Shown here: one piece after another, positions 16,396 to 24,657 of the stretch
Layout: each line of letters opens with the position of its first letter
How positions within the stretch are numbered: the stretch's first letter is position 1
Source of the DNA: JALZAH01 sp051000755
GTDB taxonomy: Bacteria > Actinomycetota > Acidimicrobiia > Acidimicrobiales > Palsa-688
Assembly: GCA_051000755.1 (NCBI GenBank)
Contig: JBPCNZ010000112.1
Location: forward strand, 1 to 42,246
Length of the DNA stretch: 42,246 nt
Direction of reading: 5' to 3'
Program-made: the position numbers and the translations under genes
The notes under the pieces: generated by a model
Database searches by the model: none
The model's input: only the letters and a program-made list of their open reading frames with translations
Told to the model about the DNA's origin: nothing

Positions 16396-16899
16396 ATGGC
16401 CGTCCGCCCGATCCGCCAGCTCGGTGACCCCGTGCTCCGCCAGCCGTGTCGCCCGGTCACCGCCTTCGACACCAAGCTGGCGCTCCTGGTCGACGATCTC
16501 ATGGAGACGTGCCGCCTTCCGGGCCGGGCCGGCCTGGCCGCCCCTCAGGTCGGGGTCAGCCTGACCGTGTTCTCCTACAACGTCGGTGGTGAGGAGGGTT
16601 ACGTCGTCAATCCCACCCTGGTGTCGACGGAGGGCACCCAGGAGGGCGAGGAGGGTTGCCTGTCCATCCCCGGCATCCACGCCGAGACGCCACGAGCCGA
16701 GCGGGCGGTCGTCACCGGCTTCGACATCCACGGCGAGCCGATCGAGGTGGCCGGCACCGGTCTGATGGCCCGCTGCCTCCAGCACGAGACCGATCATCTC
16801 CGCGGCATCCTCTACATCGACCGCCTCGAGCGCGCCGCCCGCAAGGCCGCCATGCGCGCCATCCGGGAGCTCAACGTGACGGGGGCGGCGCCGGCCTGA
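16396..16899 (+). CDS. def: Peptide deformylase
   Basis: Removes the N-formyl group from new polypeptides at the ribosome. 167 residues from the ATG at 16396 (MAVRPIRQLGDPVLRQPC). The three metal-site motifs are GRAGLAAPQ (43-51), EEGCLS (85-90, metal ligand Cys88) and QHETDHL (129-135, ligands His130 and His134, catalytic Glu131). A TTG at 16384 would add only four residues. It is divergent from the hydrolase, with about 60 bases between starts. Confidence 0.93.
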   Translation: MAVRPIRQLGDPVLRQPCRPVTAFDTKLALLVDDLMETCRLPGRAGLAAPQVGVSLTVFSYNVGGEEGYVVNPTLVSTEGTQEGEEGCLSIPGIHAETPRAERAVVTGFDIHGEPIEVAGTGLMARCLQHETDHLRGILYIDRLERAARKAAMRAIRELNVTGAAPA

Positions 16900-16905
16900 C
16901 GCGAC

Positions 16906-16932
16906 GGTGGGGCCGCACGTGGCGACCCCACC
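16906..16932 (+). terminator. Hairpin after def
   Basis: GGTGGGG (16906-16912) pairs with CCCCACC (16926-16932), a 7-bp stem lying 7 bases after the def stop codon. The loop contains a further GCC/GGC pairing. There is no T run. It is a plausible intrinsic or Rho-assisted terminator. Confidence 0.55.
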
Positions 16933-17175
16933 GCTGCATCCACTGGAAAAGAGGAAGATCCGTTTGGCTATCGGGTGGGACGAGCTCCCGACCGGTTACT
17001 TCCCCGGTAACTGGCTTGGACTCACCAGAACGTCCAGCGGGCCGCTCAGCGGCCAGCCACCTCCGAGGTCCCAGAACGTTGACTACTCAGCTGGACCACC
17101 TCCTTTCTTCGGTACCCAAAGATGGTAGCCACGGCGACCTCGTTGGGGGCGGAATTTCCTCGCTACGGTGAGGGC
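16933..17175. other. Intergenic region with GGCCGCT-C-AGCGGCC palindrome
   Basis: This is one of the longest gene-free stretches in the window. It holds a 15-base palindrome at 17040-17054 (7-bp arms, one-base centre), a smaller GTTAC/GTAAC dyad around 16997-17013, and a TTGACT (about 17078) that could be a -35 box for the carbonic anhydrase gene. A short plus-strand frame crosses it but shows no protein family. I see no RNA gene. Confidence 0.4.
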
Positions 17176-17694
17176 GTGCCTGTCTACGCCCTGGGGGACC
17201 TCGTCCCCGACATCGATCCTGCCGCCTACGTCCATCCCGATGCCACGATCATCGGTGACGTCACCGTGGGACCCGAGTCGAGCGTGTGGCCCTGCGCCGT
17301 GCTGCGGGGGGACTATGGCCGGATCGTCATCGGCGCCGCCACCTCCGTCCAGGACGGTGCCGTCATCCACGCCACCGCCGATCTGGCCACCGTCATCGGA
17401 TCCCGGGTGGTGATCGGTCACCTCGCCCATCTGGAGGGCTGCACCATCGAGGACCACGTCCTGATCGGCGTCGGTTGCGCCGTCCTCCACCGAGCCACCG
17501 TGGGCGAGGGCGCCACGGTCGGGGCCGGGGCGGTCGTCACCAACGACATGGTCGTCCCTCCTCGGGCCCTGGCCGTGGGGGTACCGGCGGTGATCAAGCC
17601 CGATCGGTCCAACTCCGATCTGATCGACCTGGCCGCCGAGGTGTACGTCGACAACGCCCACCGCTACCCCAAGGAGCTCCGCCGCCTCGACTGA
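17176..17694 (+). CDS. Gamma-class carbonic anhydrase family protein
   Basis: Left-handed beta-helix protein of 172 residues made of hexapeptide turns (IIGDVTVGPESSVWPCAVLRGDYGRIVIGAATSVQDG). The family binds a metal at trimer interfaces through three His and may interconvert CO2 and bicarbonate; some members are uncharacterised acyltransferase-like proteins. His65 (AVIHA) and His82 (IGHLAHLEGC) are present, but the position usually held by the third His (GHxxxxHGC) is Glu87, with a His at 85. I chose the GTG at 17176 with GTGAGGG upstream; an ATG at 17122 would add 18 residues of no clear similarity. Confidence 0.85.
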   Translation: MPVYALGDLVPDIDPAAYVHPDATIIGDVTVGPESSVWPCAVLRGDYGRIVIGAATSVQDGAVIHATADLATVIGSRVVIGHLAHLEGCTIEDHVLIGVGCAVLHRATVGEGATVGAGAVVTNDMVVPPRALAVGVPAVIKPDRSNSDLIDLAAEVYVDNAHRYPKELRRLD

Positions 17695-17705
17695 GGCCGC
17701 CTCGC

Positions 17706-18821
17706 CTAAATGCCGATCCGTTGGGCCAGCAGCTCGCGGTGGTAGCTGGGGTCGCCGAAGAGGAGCTCGCTGCTCTTGGCCCGCTTGAAGTACAGGTGGG
17801 CGGGATGCTCCCAGGTGAAGCCGATACCGCCATGGATCTGGATGTTCTCGGCGGCGGCATGGAAGTACGCCTCGGAGCAGTACGACTTGGCCAGGCTGGC
17901 CACCACGGGCAGCTCGTCGTTGTCCTCGGCCGCCGCCCAACCGGCGTAGTAGGCCGCTGACTTGGAGGACTCGACCTCGAGGAGCATGTCGGCGCACTTG
18001 TGCTTGATGGCCTGGAAGCTGCCGATGGGCCGGCCGAACTGAACCCGGACCTTGGCGTACTCGACGGCCATGTCCAGCACCTTCTGGGCACCGCCGACCT
18101 GCTCGGCGGCCAGGGCGACCGCAGCCAGGTCAAGCATCTTGGACACCGCGGCCCATCCCTGACCGTCGGCGCCGACCAGGCGGGCGGGGGTGGACGAGAG
18201 GATGATCCTCGCCTGCTTACGGGTCTGGTCCATGGTCGACAGGGCCGTGGTCTCCAACCCTGTTGCGCCCTTGTCCACGGCGAACACCGACACGCCGGCC
18301 GAGGAGCGGGCGGCCACCAGGATCAGATCGGCGATGTGGCCGTCGAGCACGTAGAGCTTCTCGCCGTCAAGCGTCCACTCGTCCCCCGATCCGCGAGCCT
18401 GGAGGGTCACGCCCTCCTCGTCCCAACGACCGGATGCCTCGGCCAGGGCAACCGTGGCGATCGTGGTGCCGGCGGCGATGCCGGGCAGGTAGTCCTTCTT
18501 GGCGGTGTCGTCGCCGGCGGAGAGGAGCAGGTTGGCAGCCAGGGCCACACTGGAGAAATAGGGGGCGCACAGCAGGGCCCGACCCATCTCCTCGAGCACG
18601 ACGACCAGCTCCACGTACGAGTAGCCCGAGCCCCCGAACTCCTCCGGGATGGCGAGGCCCTGCAGACCGAGCTGACCGGCCATCTGATCCCAGACAGCCT
18701 GGTCGTAGCCCTCGGTGGACTCCATCAGGCGGCGGACCTCCGCCTCGGGGGACTTGTCGTCGAGGAACCGACGGACCGCCTTGCGCAGTTCGTCCTGTTC
18801 TTCACTGAACGCGAAATTCAC
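17706..18821 (-). CDS. Acyl-CoA dehydrogenase
   Basis: FAD-dependent alpha,beta-dehydrogenation of an acyl-CoA, 371 residues. The N-terminal helical domain (NFAFSEEQDELRKAVRRFLDD), LGLQGLAIPEEFGGSG, the central beta domain and the C-terminal helical domain (RVQFGRPIGSFQAIKHKCADM, QIHGGIGFTWEHPAHLYFKRA) are all present. Glu338 in FTWEHP is the likely catalytic base. The start is a GTG at 18821 with GGGGAGAAG about 6-14 bases upstream. The length and sequence resemble the FadE-type proteins that actinobacteria use for sterol or branched substrates, often as heterodimers; no partner dehydrogenase is next to it. Confidence 0.9.
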   Translation of the reverse strand: MNFAFSEEQDELRKAVRRFLDDKSPEAEVRRLMESTEGYDQAVWDQMAGQLGLQGLAIPEEFGGSGYSYVELVVVLEEMGRALLCAPYFSSVALAANLLLSAGDDTAKKDYLPGIAAGTTIATVALAEASGRWDEEGVTLQARGSGDEWTLDGEKLYVLDGHIADLILVAARSSAGVSVFAVDKGATGLETTALSTMDQTRKQARIILSSTPARLVGADGQGWAAVSKMLDLAAVALAAEQVGGAQKVLDMAVEYAKVRVQFGRPIGSFQAIKHKCADMLLEVESSKSAAYYAGWAAAEDNDELPVVASLAKSYCSEAYFHAAAENIQIHGGIGFTWEHPAHLYFKRAKSSELLFGDPSYHRELLAQRIGI

Positions 18822-18938
18822 CTGGTCTTCTCCCCGAGGAAATGCACCTCTGACAACGGACGATGACCCGTCTTTCTAGCGGACCTCGACGATTCCGTGC
18901 ACGCCCGCGCCGCCGGAGACCGACGTAGGCTTGGGGTG

Positions 18939-19541
18939 ATGCATTATCAGGACACCCAAGCCGAGATCCACCGTGTCGTCGTCGGCCCGGTGGACAACAA
19001 CGTGTTCGTCCTCCGCTGCCGGGAGACGGGCGCCGCCATCTTGATCGACGCCGCCAACGAGCACGAGAAGCTGCTCGATCTGTGCCGGAACCTGGGCGTC
19101 ACCAAGGTGATCGAGACCCATGGCCACTGGGACCACATCGGCGCCGTCACCGCCGTGCGCGACGCCGGCTACGAGGTGGGAGTCACCGAGGCCGACGCCT
19201 CCATGCTGCCCTCCTACGACTACCTGCTGGAAGATTCGAGCGTGATCGACGTCGGCCGCCTCCGGCTGCACACGATCGCCACCCCGGGTCACACCCCCGG
19301 GTCGATGTCGTTCCGTCTGGAAGGGTCACCCGTTCTCTTCAGCGGGGACACCCTCTTCCCGGGCGGACCCGGGGCCACCAAGTTCCCCGGTGGCGACTTC
19401 CCCACCATCCTCCGCTCGCTCGACGAGCGCCTGTTCGGCCCGCTCCCGGCCGAGACGCTGGTCCTGCCCGGCCACGGCAAGGACACCACGATCGGCGCCG
19501 AACGACCCCATCTCGACGACTGGGCCCAACGGGGCTGGTGA
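18939..19541 (+). CDS. MBL-fold metallo-hydrolase (glyoxalase II-like)
   Basis: 200 residues with the full metal site: HGHWDH (61-66), PGHTPGSMSF, SGDTLFPGGPG and LPGHGKDT. The order and spacing match small hydroxyacylglutathione-hydrolase-like enzymes of actinobacteria. The substrate is probably a thioester; mycothiol would replace glutathione in this phylum, which is inference. ATG at 18939 gives MHYQDTQAEIHRVVVGPVDNN; the longer frame from 18897 lacks similarity. It is divergent from the acyl-CoA dehydrogenase. Confidence 0.88.
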   Translation: MHYQDTQAEIHRVVVGPVDNNVFVLRCRETGAAILIDAANEHEKLLDLCRNLGVTKVIETHGHWDHIGAVTAVRDAGYEVGVTEADASMLPSYDYLLEDSSVIDVGRLRLHTIATPGHTPGSMSFRLEGSPVLFSGDTLFPGGPGATKFPGGDFPTILRSLDERLFGPLPAETLVLPGHGKDTTIGAERPHLDDWAQRGW

Positions 19542-19550
19542 GGGTGCCCG

Positions 19551-20375
19551 TCAGGCGATGATGTCGACCGGTGCGCCGGCCGGTATCGCCGCCAGGCGCA
19601 GTTGATCAGCGGTGTGCAGCCTGATGCATCCATTGGAGACCCGCGCCCCCGTGGTGCCGATGCGAGCATCGGCGGCCGAATCGACGGGACCATGGATGGC
19701 GATGATGGCGTCGCCGGCACCCTCCCAACTCTGGATGGCGTCGGAATGGGCCGAGGTGTCGAGCACCACCGGGCCGAGGAGGGGATCGGCGTGCGGCTCG
19801 TGGACGGCCACGAAGTAGTTACCGGTGACCGTCGGGGTGGCGGCCACGCCGATGCCCACCGGGACCGACATGATGGCCTGGCCCGCCTGATACACGGTCA
19901 GGTGCTCCTTACCGAGGTCGACCAGGACGAAGTAAGCGGTCGAAGACACCGACACCGCTTCGGCGTGCACCCACGTCACGGACTGGTTGGGCCGTTGGGG
20001 GAGGCGAACCTCGAGCCATCCGGGTTGCTCGGCGACGACGGGGAGGACCAGGGCGTAGCCGTACCAGCTCCCGACGGTGCCGCTCGGCGCTCCACCCGGC
20101 TGGGCGTACGTGGGGATGGTGCCCTTGGGAGCGGCCAGGATGGTGGAGACCGGCGCCTGGAAGGGCGGAGGCGGCGGAGGCGGCGGAGGCGGCGGAGGCG
20201 GCGGAGGCGGCGGAGGCGGGGCTGGCACCGTCGGCGGGGTGGCCTTGACCGCTACGACCACCGGCGCATGTACTACGGGGTCGAGGCGGCCCGAGGCCAG
20301 GACGCCGAGGTTGGCGGCGGCGAGGAGCGCGACCGCGCCGCTCATCGCAACAACAGAGCGCCGATTCTTGGCCAC
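19551..20375 (-). CDS. L,D-transpeptidase (YkuD domain) with polyproline linker
   Basis: Cell-wall enzyme that forms 3-3 peptidoglycan crosslinks outside the membrane. 274 residues from a GTG at 20375: AKNRR then a hydrophobic stretch (signal peptide or anchor), an Ala/Val region, 19 consecutive prolines, an SH3-like part (IPTYAQPGG..GYALVLPVV), and the YkuD domain with IHGPVD (His228) and SNGCIRL (Cys250). An upstream ATG at 20432 would overlap the preceding gene and bury the signal peptide. The conserved SHGC.R pattern is intact, so it should be active. Confidence 0.88.
   Translation of the reverse strand: MAKNRRSVVAMSGAVALLAAANLGVLASGRLDPVVHAPVVVAVKATPPTVPAPPPPPPPPPPPPPPPPPPPFQAPVSTILAAPKGTIPTYAQPGGAPSGTVGSWYGYALVLPVVAEQPGWLEVRLPQRPNQSVTWVHAEAVSVSSTAYFVLVDLGKEHLTVYQAGQAIMSVPVGIGVAATPTVTGNYFVAVHEPHADPLLGPVVLDTSAHSDAIQSWEGAGDAIIAIHGPVDSAADARIGTTGARVSNGCIRLHTADQLRLAAIPAGAPVDIIA
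20164..20220. repeat. 9-bp microsatellite encoding polyproline
   Basis: Six consecutive copies of a 9-base unit (CCGCCTCCG on the coding minus strand) encode Pro-Pro-Pro each and, with one flanking CCC, give 19 prolines in the L,D-transpeptidase linker. Such arrays change length by slippage in multiples of three residues without breaking the frame. Confidence 0.85.
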
Positions 20376-20400
20376 GATCGATCCTACAGCGGCTGTGACC

Positions 20401-22536
20401 TCATGACCCGGTGAGGGGATGGCGGGGGGCATCGACGAGCTCCAGATCGGGGGGCAGGCCGTCCACCGCCACCTTGTCCCCTTCCACGGTGACCGACACC
20501 CGCGCCCCGGCGAGGGGGATGCGCCCGACGTGGAGACGCTCGATCTGCTCGGGCAACGACGGGTGCAGCCACACCTTGCCCCGTGGCACCCACGGGTCGA
20601 GGCGCAGCAGCGTTCGCAGCAGCAGCAGGGGGGATGCCGCGGCCCACGCCTGGGGCGACGAAGACGTCGGATAGGAGACCACCAGGGGCAGCTCCAGGCG
20701 GTCCAGGCCGCTGAACAGCTCCGGCAGCTGGCCCCCGCCGGCCATGCCCGCGTCGATCATGGCCATGACGACCCGCTGAGCCTCACGGACGAAGCCGTAG
20801 CGCATCAAGCCGGCGGCGGCGATGGCGTTGTCGTGGGGCCAGACCGAACCGCAGTGGTAGCTGAGCGGGTTGTAGCCGGTCATTGACGTGCCAAGGGTTC
20901 GGATCCCCCACCCGGAGAACAGGTCAGGACTGAGGAGGCGGCGGGCGACGGCGTCGGCCTTGTCGGCGTCGAGGATCCCCGTCCACAGGCAGTGGCCCAT
21001 CGATGAGCAGAGAGCGTCGATCGGCTTCTTGTCTCGATCGAGGCCCATGGCCAGCCACTGGCGGTCCTCCAGCCAGAAGTCGCGGTTGAAGGCCATCTTC
21101 AAGCCGGCGGCCTTGGACCGGAGCCGGGTGGACAGGGCGGCGTCGCCGGCTTCGGCGGCGAAGAAGGCCCGGGCCAGATAGGCCCCATAGACATAGCCCT
21201 GGACCTCGGCCAGGGCCACCGGCGTCTCGGCCAGCGCCCCGCTGGCGAAGCGGATCGCCTCGGGGGAGTTGCGCCAACCCTGGTTGCGCAGACCCCGATC
21301 CGACGTCCGCTGGTACTCCACGTAGCCATCGCCGTCCCGATCCCCGTGGTGCTCGATCCAGTGGATGGCGGCGTCGGCGTGGGGAAGCAATTCATCGACG
21401 GCTTCCCGGGCCAGGCCCCACCGGCGCAACTCGCCCAGCAGCATCACGAACAGGGGGGTGGCGTCGGCGGAGCCGTAGTAGATGGCACCACCGCCGAGGG
21501 AGAGGGAGGAGGCGTCCCCGAAGCGCATCTCGTGGAGGATCCGCCCGGGCTCCTCCTCGTTGGTGGGGTTGACGTCGCGCCCTTGGAAGCGGGCGAGGGT
21601 CTGCAACGTCCCCAGGGCCAACTCGGGATCGGCGATCAGGGCCATCCAGGCGGTGATCAACGAGTCCCGCCCGAAGAGGCTCATGAACCACGGGGCGCCG
21701 GCGGCCACGACCGTCCTCTCGGGATAGTCCGGGTCGAAGATGCGGAGGGCGCCCAGGTCCTCGGCGCCCCGAGCCAGGACCTGGCGAAGGCCCTCGTGGT
21801 CGGTCTCGACCACCGGCACGTTGCGTCGCCACTGGGCCATGCGCTCGGCCGGCTTGGCCCTCGAGACCGGTTGGCCGCACCGCCACCGAGGTTCGATCTC
21901 GTCACCGTCGATCGAGCAGGAGAACTGCTGGCACAGGTCCCACGAGCCCTTGGGGGGGACGATCACCTCCCAGCGGGCCACCCCGTCGGTGATGACGGCG
22001 TGGTGTGACCACGAGATGCGCAACGAGCGCCGATGGCTACCCCGCCGGTGGGCGAAGACCAACGCTCCGTCGACGACGGTGGGCTCGGCATTGGGGCCGC
22101 TGGCGGTGCGGGCCGCCTTGACGTCCAACAGGTCCGCGAAGTCGGAGCCGTAGTGCAACTCGATGGCGCAGTAGGCCGGTTCCTCGGCATAGTTGCGAAC
22201 GGTCAGGTCCTCGCGCATCCCCCGGCCCACGTATCGGTGGCGAACGACCATCACCGACGACTCGCTCAGGCCAGGCGGGGGGCGGGTCCGGGCCACCAGG
22301 ATGGCCGAGAACGGGTCGGGGATCGACGAGGACAGCACCTCGGGGACCGAACCGTTGACCTCGAGACCCCACTCGGAGAGGAAGCGGCTGTCGCGGAAGA
22401 AGAAGCCCTCGGCGGTGCGGGCGTCCACGTTGCCGCTGGCGGCGCAGACAAGGAACGCTGACCCTTCGACGAGGGTCATCCGGTCCGCCGGAGTGCTCGG
22501 AGGAGCAGTTCCCCCAGAGATCCAAGGATCCGGCAT
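20401..22536 (-). CDS. Glycogen-debranching-type glucosidase (GDE_N_bis plus (alpha/alpha)6 barrel)
   Basis: 711 residues. The N-terminal half (LVEGSAFLVCAASGNVD..GFFFRDSRFLSEWGLEVNG) matches the 'glycogen debranching enzyme N-terminal, bis' domain. The C-terminal half is a six-hairpin barrel with GAPWFMSLFGRDSLITAWMAL, EPGRILHEMRFG, DGDGYVEYQR and GSVWPHDNAIAAAGLMRYG, the last resembling GH15/GH63 catalytic loops with acidic residues. Family members are annotated as amylo-alpha-1,6-glucosidases acting on branched alpha-glucans. No signal peptide is seen, so it is probably cytoplasmic. I start at ATG 22536; an upstream in-frame GTG (22575) is possible. Confidence 0.85.
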   Translation of the reverse strand: MPDPWISGGTAPPSTPADRMTLVEGSAFLVCAASGNVDARTAEGFFFRDSRFLSEWGLEVNGSVPEVLSSSIPDPFSAILVARTRPPPGLSESSVMVVRHRYVGRGMREDLTVRNYAEEPAYCAIELHYGSDFADLLDVKAARTASGPNAEPTVVDGALVFAHRRGSHRRSLRISWSHHAVITDGVARWEVIVPPKGSWDLCQQFSCSIDGDEIEPRWRCGQPVSRAKPAERMAQWRRNVPVVETDHEGLRQVLARGAEDLGALRIFDPDYPERTVVAAGAPWFMSLFGRDSLITAWMALIADPELALGTLQTLARFQGRDVNPTNEEEPGRILHEMRFGDASSLSLGGGAIYYGSADATPLFVMLLGELRRWGLAREAVDELLPHADAAIHWIEHHGDRDGDGYVEYQRTSDRGLRNQGWRNSPEAIRFASGALAETPVALAEVQGYVYGAYLARAFFAAEAGDAALSTRLRSKAAGLKMAFNRDFWLEDRQWLAMGLDRDKKPIDALCSSMGHCLWTGILDADKADAVARRLLSPDLFSGWGIRTLGTSMTGYNPLSYHCGSVWPHDNAIAAAGLMRYGFVREAQRVVMAMIDAGMAGGGQLPELFSGLDRLELPLVVSYPTSSSPQAWAAASPLLLLRTLLRLDPWVPRGKVWLHPSLPEQIERLHVGRIPLAGARVSVTVEGDKVAVDGLPPDLELVDAPRHPLTGS

Positions 22537-22584
22537 CGCTTCGAAGCTAGTGCGTCCCTGCACCGGCGGTGTCACCCATTTCCC

Positions 22585-22614
22585 CTACGGCCGTAGTGCT
22601 AATACACTAGGAAG
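22585..22614 (+). promoter_or_regulatory. sufC1 promoter with palindromes; possible leaderless start
   Basis: CTACGGCCGTAG (22585-22596) is a perfect 12-base palindrome. It overlaps a second dyad, TAGTG-CTAATA-CACTA (22594-22609). TACACT at 22603-22608 matches the actinobacterial -10 TANNNT and is followed by six bases and then the GTG at 22615, the spacing seen in leaderless promoters. AGGAAG touches the GTG directly and is too close to work as a normal ribosome binding site. A repressor on the dyad would block the -10; an Fe-S sensing regulator is plausible but none is encoded here. Confidence 0.55.
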
Positions 22615-23358
22615 GTGACTCCTCCCCTGTTCGAGGTCGACGAGCTGCACGTGTCGGTCGACGGAACCGAGATTCTGGCCGGCGTCGATCTCGTTGTCGG
22701 CCACGGCGAGATCCACGCCCTCATGGGGCCCAACGGGTCGGGCAAGTCGACGCTCGCCAACGCCCTGCTCGGCAACCCTGCCTACCAGGTCACCTCGGGT
22801 CGCATCCGGTTCAAGGGCGAGGACATCACCGACTGGCCCACCGAGACCCGAGGCAAGGCGGGCATCTTCCTGGCCTTCCAGTACCCCGAGGAGATCCCCG
22901 GGGTGCCCGTGGTGCAGTTCCTGCGTCAGGCCCTTTCGGCCCGCAAGGGCATCGACCTCTCCGTGCTGGAGCTGCGGCTGGCCATCATGGAGTGGATGAA
23001 GAAGCTGGGCATGGACCCGGCGATGGGCGACCGCTTCGTCAACGAGGGCTTCTCCGGTGGGGAGAAGAAGCGCAACGAGATCCTCCAGATGGCGATCCTC
23101 GAGCCCGATCTGGCCATCCTGGACGAGACCGACTCCGGTCTCGACATCGACGCCCTGGGCGAGGTGGCCCGCGGCGTCATGCAGGTCCGCGAGGCCCGGC
23201 CCGAGCTCGGCGTCCTCGTCGTCACCCACTACCAGCGCATCCTCGACCGCTTGACCCCCGACGTCGTCCACCTCCTGGTGGCGGGCCGGATCGTCGAGAG
23301 CGGGGGGCCCGAGCTCGCCCAGAAACTCGAAGAGGAGGGCTACGAGGCATGGCGTTGA
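22615..23358 (+). CDS. sufC: Fe-S cluster assembly ATPase SufC (copy 1)
   Basis: ABC-type ATPase that drives the SufBCD scaffold. 247 residues: Walker A GPNGSGKST (38-46), AFQYPEEIPGVP (Q-loop), signature FSGGEKKRNEI, Walker B LAILDETDSGLDID, and the H-loop THYQRIL; the C-terminus GRIVESGGPELAQKLEEEGYE is SufC-specific. It heads the sufC1-sufS-sufU operon and overlaps sufS by 10 bases. It differs clearly from the second SufC at 36099-36908, for example AFQYPEE versus AMQYPIE and a Lys-rich insert after the Q-loop. Confidence 0.95.
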   Translation: MTPPLFEVDELHVSVDGTEILAGVDLVVGHGEIHALMGPNGSGKSTLANALLGNPAYQVTSGRIRFKGEDITDWPTETRGKAGIFLAFQYPEEIPGVPVVQFLRQALSARKGIDLSVLELRLAIMEWMKKLGMDPAMGDRFVNEGFSGGEKKRNEILQMAILEPDLAILDETDSGLDIDALGEVARGVMQVREARPELGVLVVTHYQRILDRLTPDVVHLLVAGRIVESGGPELAQKLEEEGYEAWR

Positions 23359-24605
23359 CCGAAGAGCGGCCCCAGGGGGCCATCGACGTCGCAACCATCC
23401 GCAAGGATTTTCCGATCCTCGATACCCAGGTGCACGGCAAGCGGCTGGTGTACCTGGACTCGGCCAGCTCCTCGCAGAAACCGACGGCCGTGCTCGAGGC
23501 CATGACCAACTATTACGAGACCACCCACGCCAACGTCCACCGGGGGGTGTACACCCTCGCCGAGGAGGCCACCCGCCTCTTCGAGCAGGGCCGGTCGAAG
23601 GCGGCGTCGTTCATCGGGGCCGCCACCCCCGCGGAGGTCGTGTTCGCCAAGAACGTCACGGAGGCGATCAACCTGGTCGCCTACTCGTGGGGTCGGGCCA
23701 ACCTCGGACCCGGCGATGCTGTGGTCCTGACCCAGATGGAGCACCATGCCAACCTGGTGCCATGGCTGGCCCTCAAGGCCGAGCGGGGCATCGAGCTGCG
23801 CTATCTGGACCTGACCGACGACTTCCAGCTCGACCTGAGCAACCTCGATGAGCTGCTCGACGGGGCCAAGCTTCTGGCCTTCACGGCCATGTCCAACGTG
23901 TTGGGCACCCTGACCCCGGTCCGCCAACTGGCTGACGCGGCCCACGCCGCCGGCGCCCTCGCCCTGGTCGACGGGGCCCAGTACACCCCCCACCTGCCGA
24001 CCGACGTCGCCGCCCTCGGCGTCGACTTCTACGGGTTCACGGGCCACAAGATGCTGGGCCCGACCGGGATCGGGTGCCTGTGGGCCCGCCCCGAGTTCCT
24101 CGAGGCCATGCCTCCGTTCCTGGGCGGGGGAGAGATGATCAGCGACGTGCGCCTCGACGGCTTCAGCACCGCCGAGGTCCCCTGGAAGTTCGAGGCGGGC
24201 ACACCGCCCATCGCCGAGGCCGTCGGGTTGGGTGCGGCCGTCGACTACCTCGAGGGCGTCGGGATGGCCCGGGTGCGACAACACGAACGAGCGTTGACGG
24301 CGTACGCCCTCGACTCGCTGACCCGCCGCTTCGGCTCCGATCTGGTGATCCACGGGCCGAGCGACGTCGACCGCCGGGGCGGGGTGATCTCTTTCTCATT
24401 CAAGGACATCCACCCCCATGACCTGGCCCAGGTCCTCGACGAGACGGCGGTCTGCGTCCGGGCCAGCCACCACTGCGCCAAGCCCCTGATGCGCCGACTG
24501 GGCGTGGCTGCCACGGCGCGGGCATCGTGGTCCATCTACAACGACGAAGCCGACATCGATGCGTTGGCCGATGGCCTCGACGACGCCGACCGGCTGTTCA
24601 GCTGA
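23349..24605 (+). CDS. sufS: Cysteine desulfurase SufS
   Basis: PLP enzyme that takes sulfur from cysteine as a persulfide. 418 residues of the group II NifS family: YLDSASSSQKP (35-45), TQMEHHANLVPW, VDGAQYTPHLP, and PLP-binding Lys234 in FTGHKMLGPTG. The active-site Cys376 lies in RASHHCAKPLM, the short-loop context of SufS. ATG 23349 lies inside the end of sufC1, so translation is coupled. SufU, its sulfur acceptor, follows by 52 bases. Confidence 0.95.
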   Translation: MALTEERPQGAIDVATIRKDFPILDTQVHGKRLVYLDSASSSQKPTAVLEAMTNYYETTHANVHRGVYTLAEEATRLFEQGRSKAASFIGAATPAEVVFAKNVTEAINLVAYSWGRANLGPGDAVVLTQMEHHANLVPWLALKAERGIELRYLDLTDDFQLDLSNLDELLDGAKLLAFTAMSNVLGTLTPVRQLADAAHAAGALALVDGAQYTPHLPTDVAALGVDFYGFTGHKMLGPTGIGCLWARPEFLEAMPPFLGGGEMISDVRLDGFSTAEVPWKFEAGTPPIAEAVGLGAAVDYLEGVGMARVRQHERALTAYALDSLTRRFGSDLVIHGPSDVDRRGGVISFSFKDIHPHDLAQVLDETAVCVRASHHCAKPLMRRLGVAATARASWSIYNDEADIDALADGLDDADRLFS

Positions 24606-24657
24606 CGGACGCTTCGCCAACGGACCGCCCAGCCTACCGAGCCGAAAGAAGCCCACC

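Noticed and set aside
22992..23348. Upstream extension of the sufS frame inside sufC1
   Set aside because: SufS similarity begins at ATG 23349; the extension is Arg-rich out-of-frame translation of sufC1.
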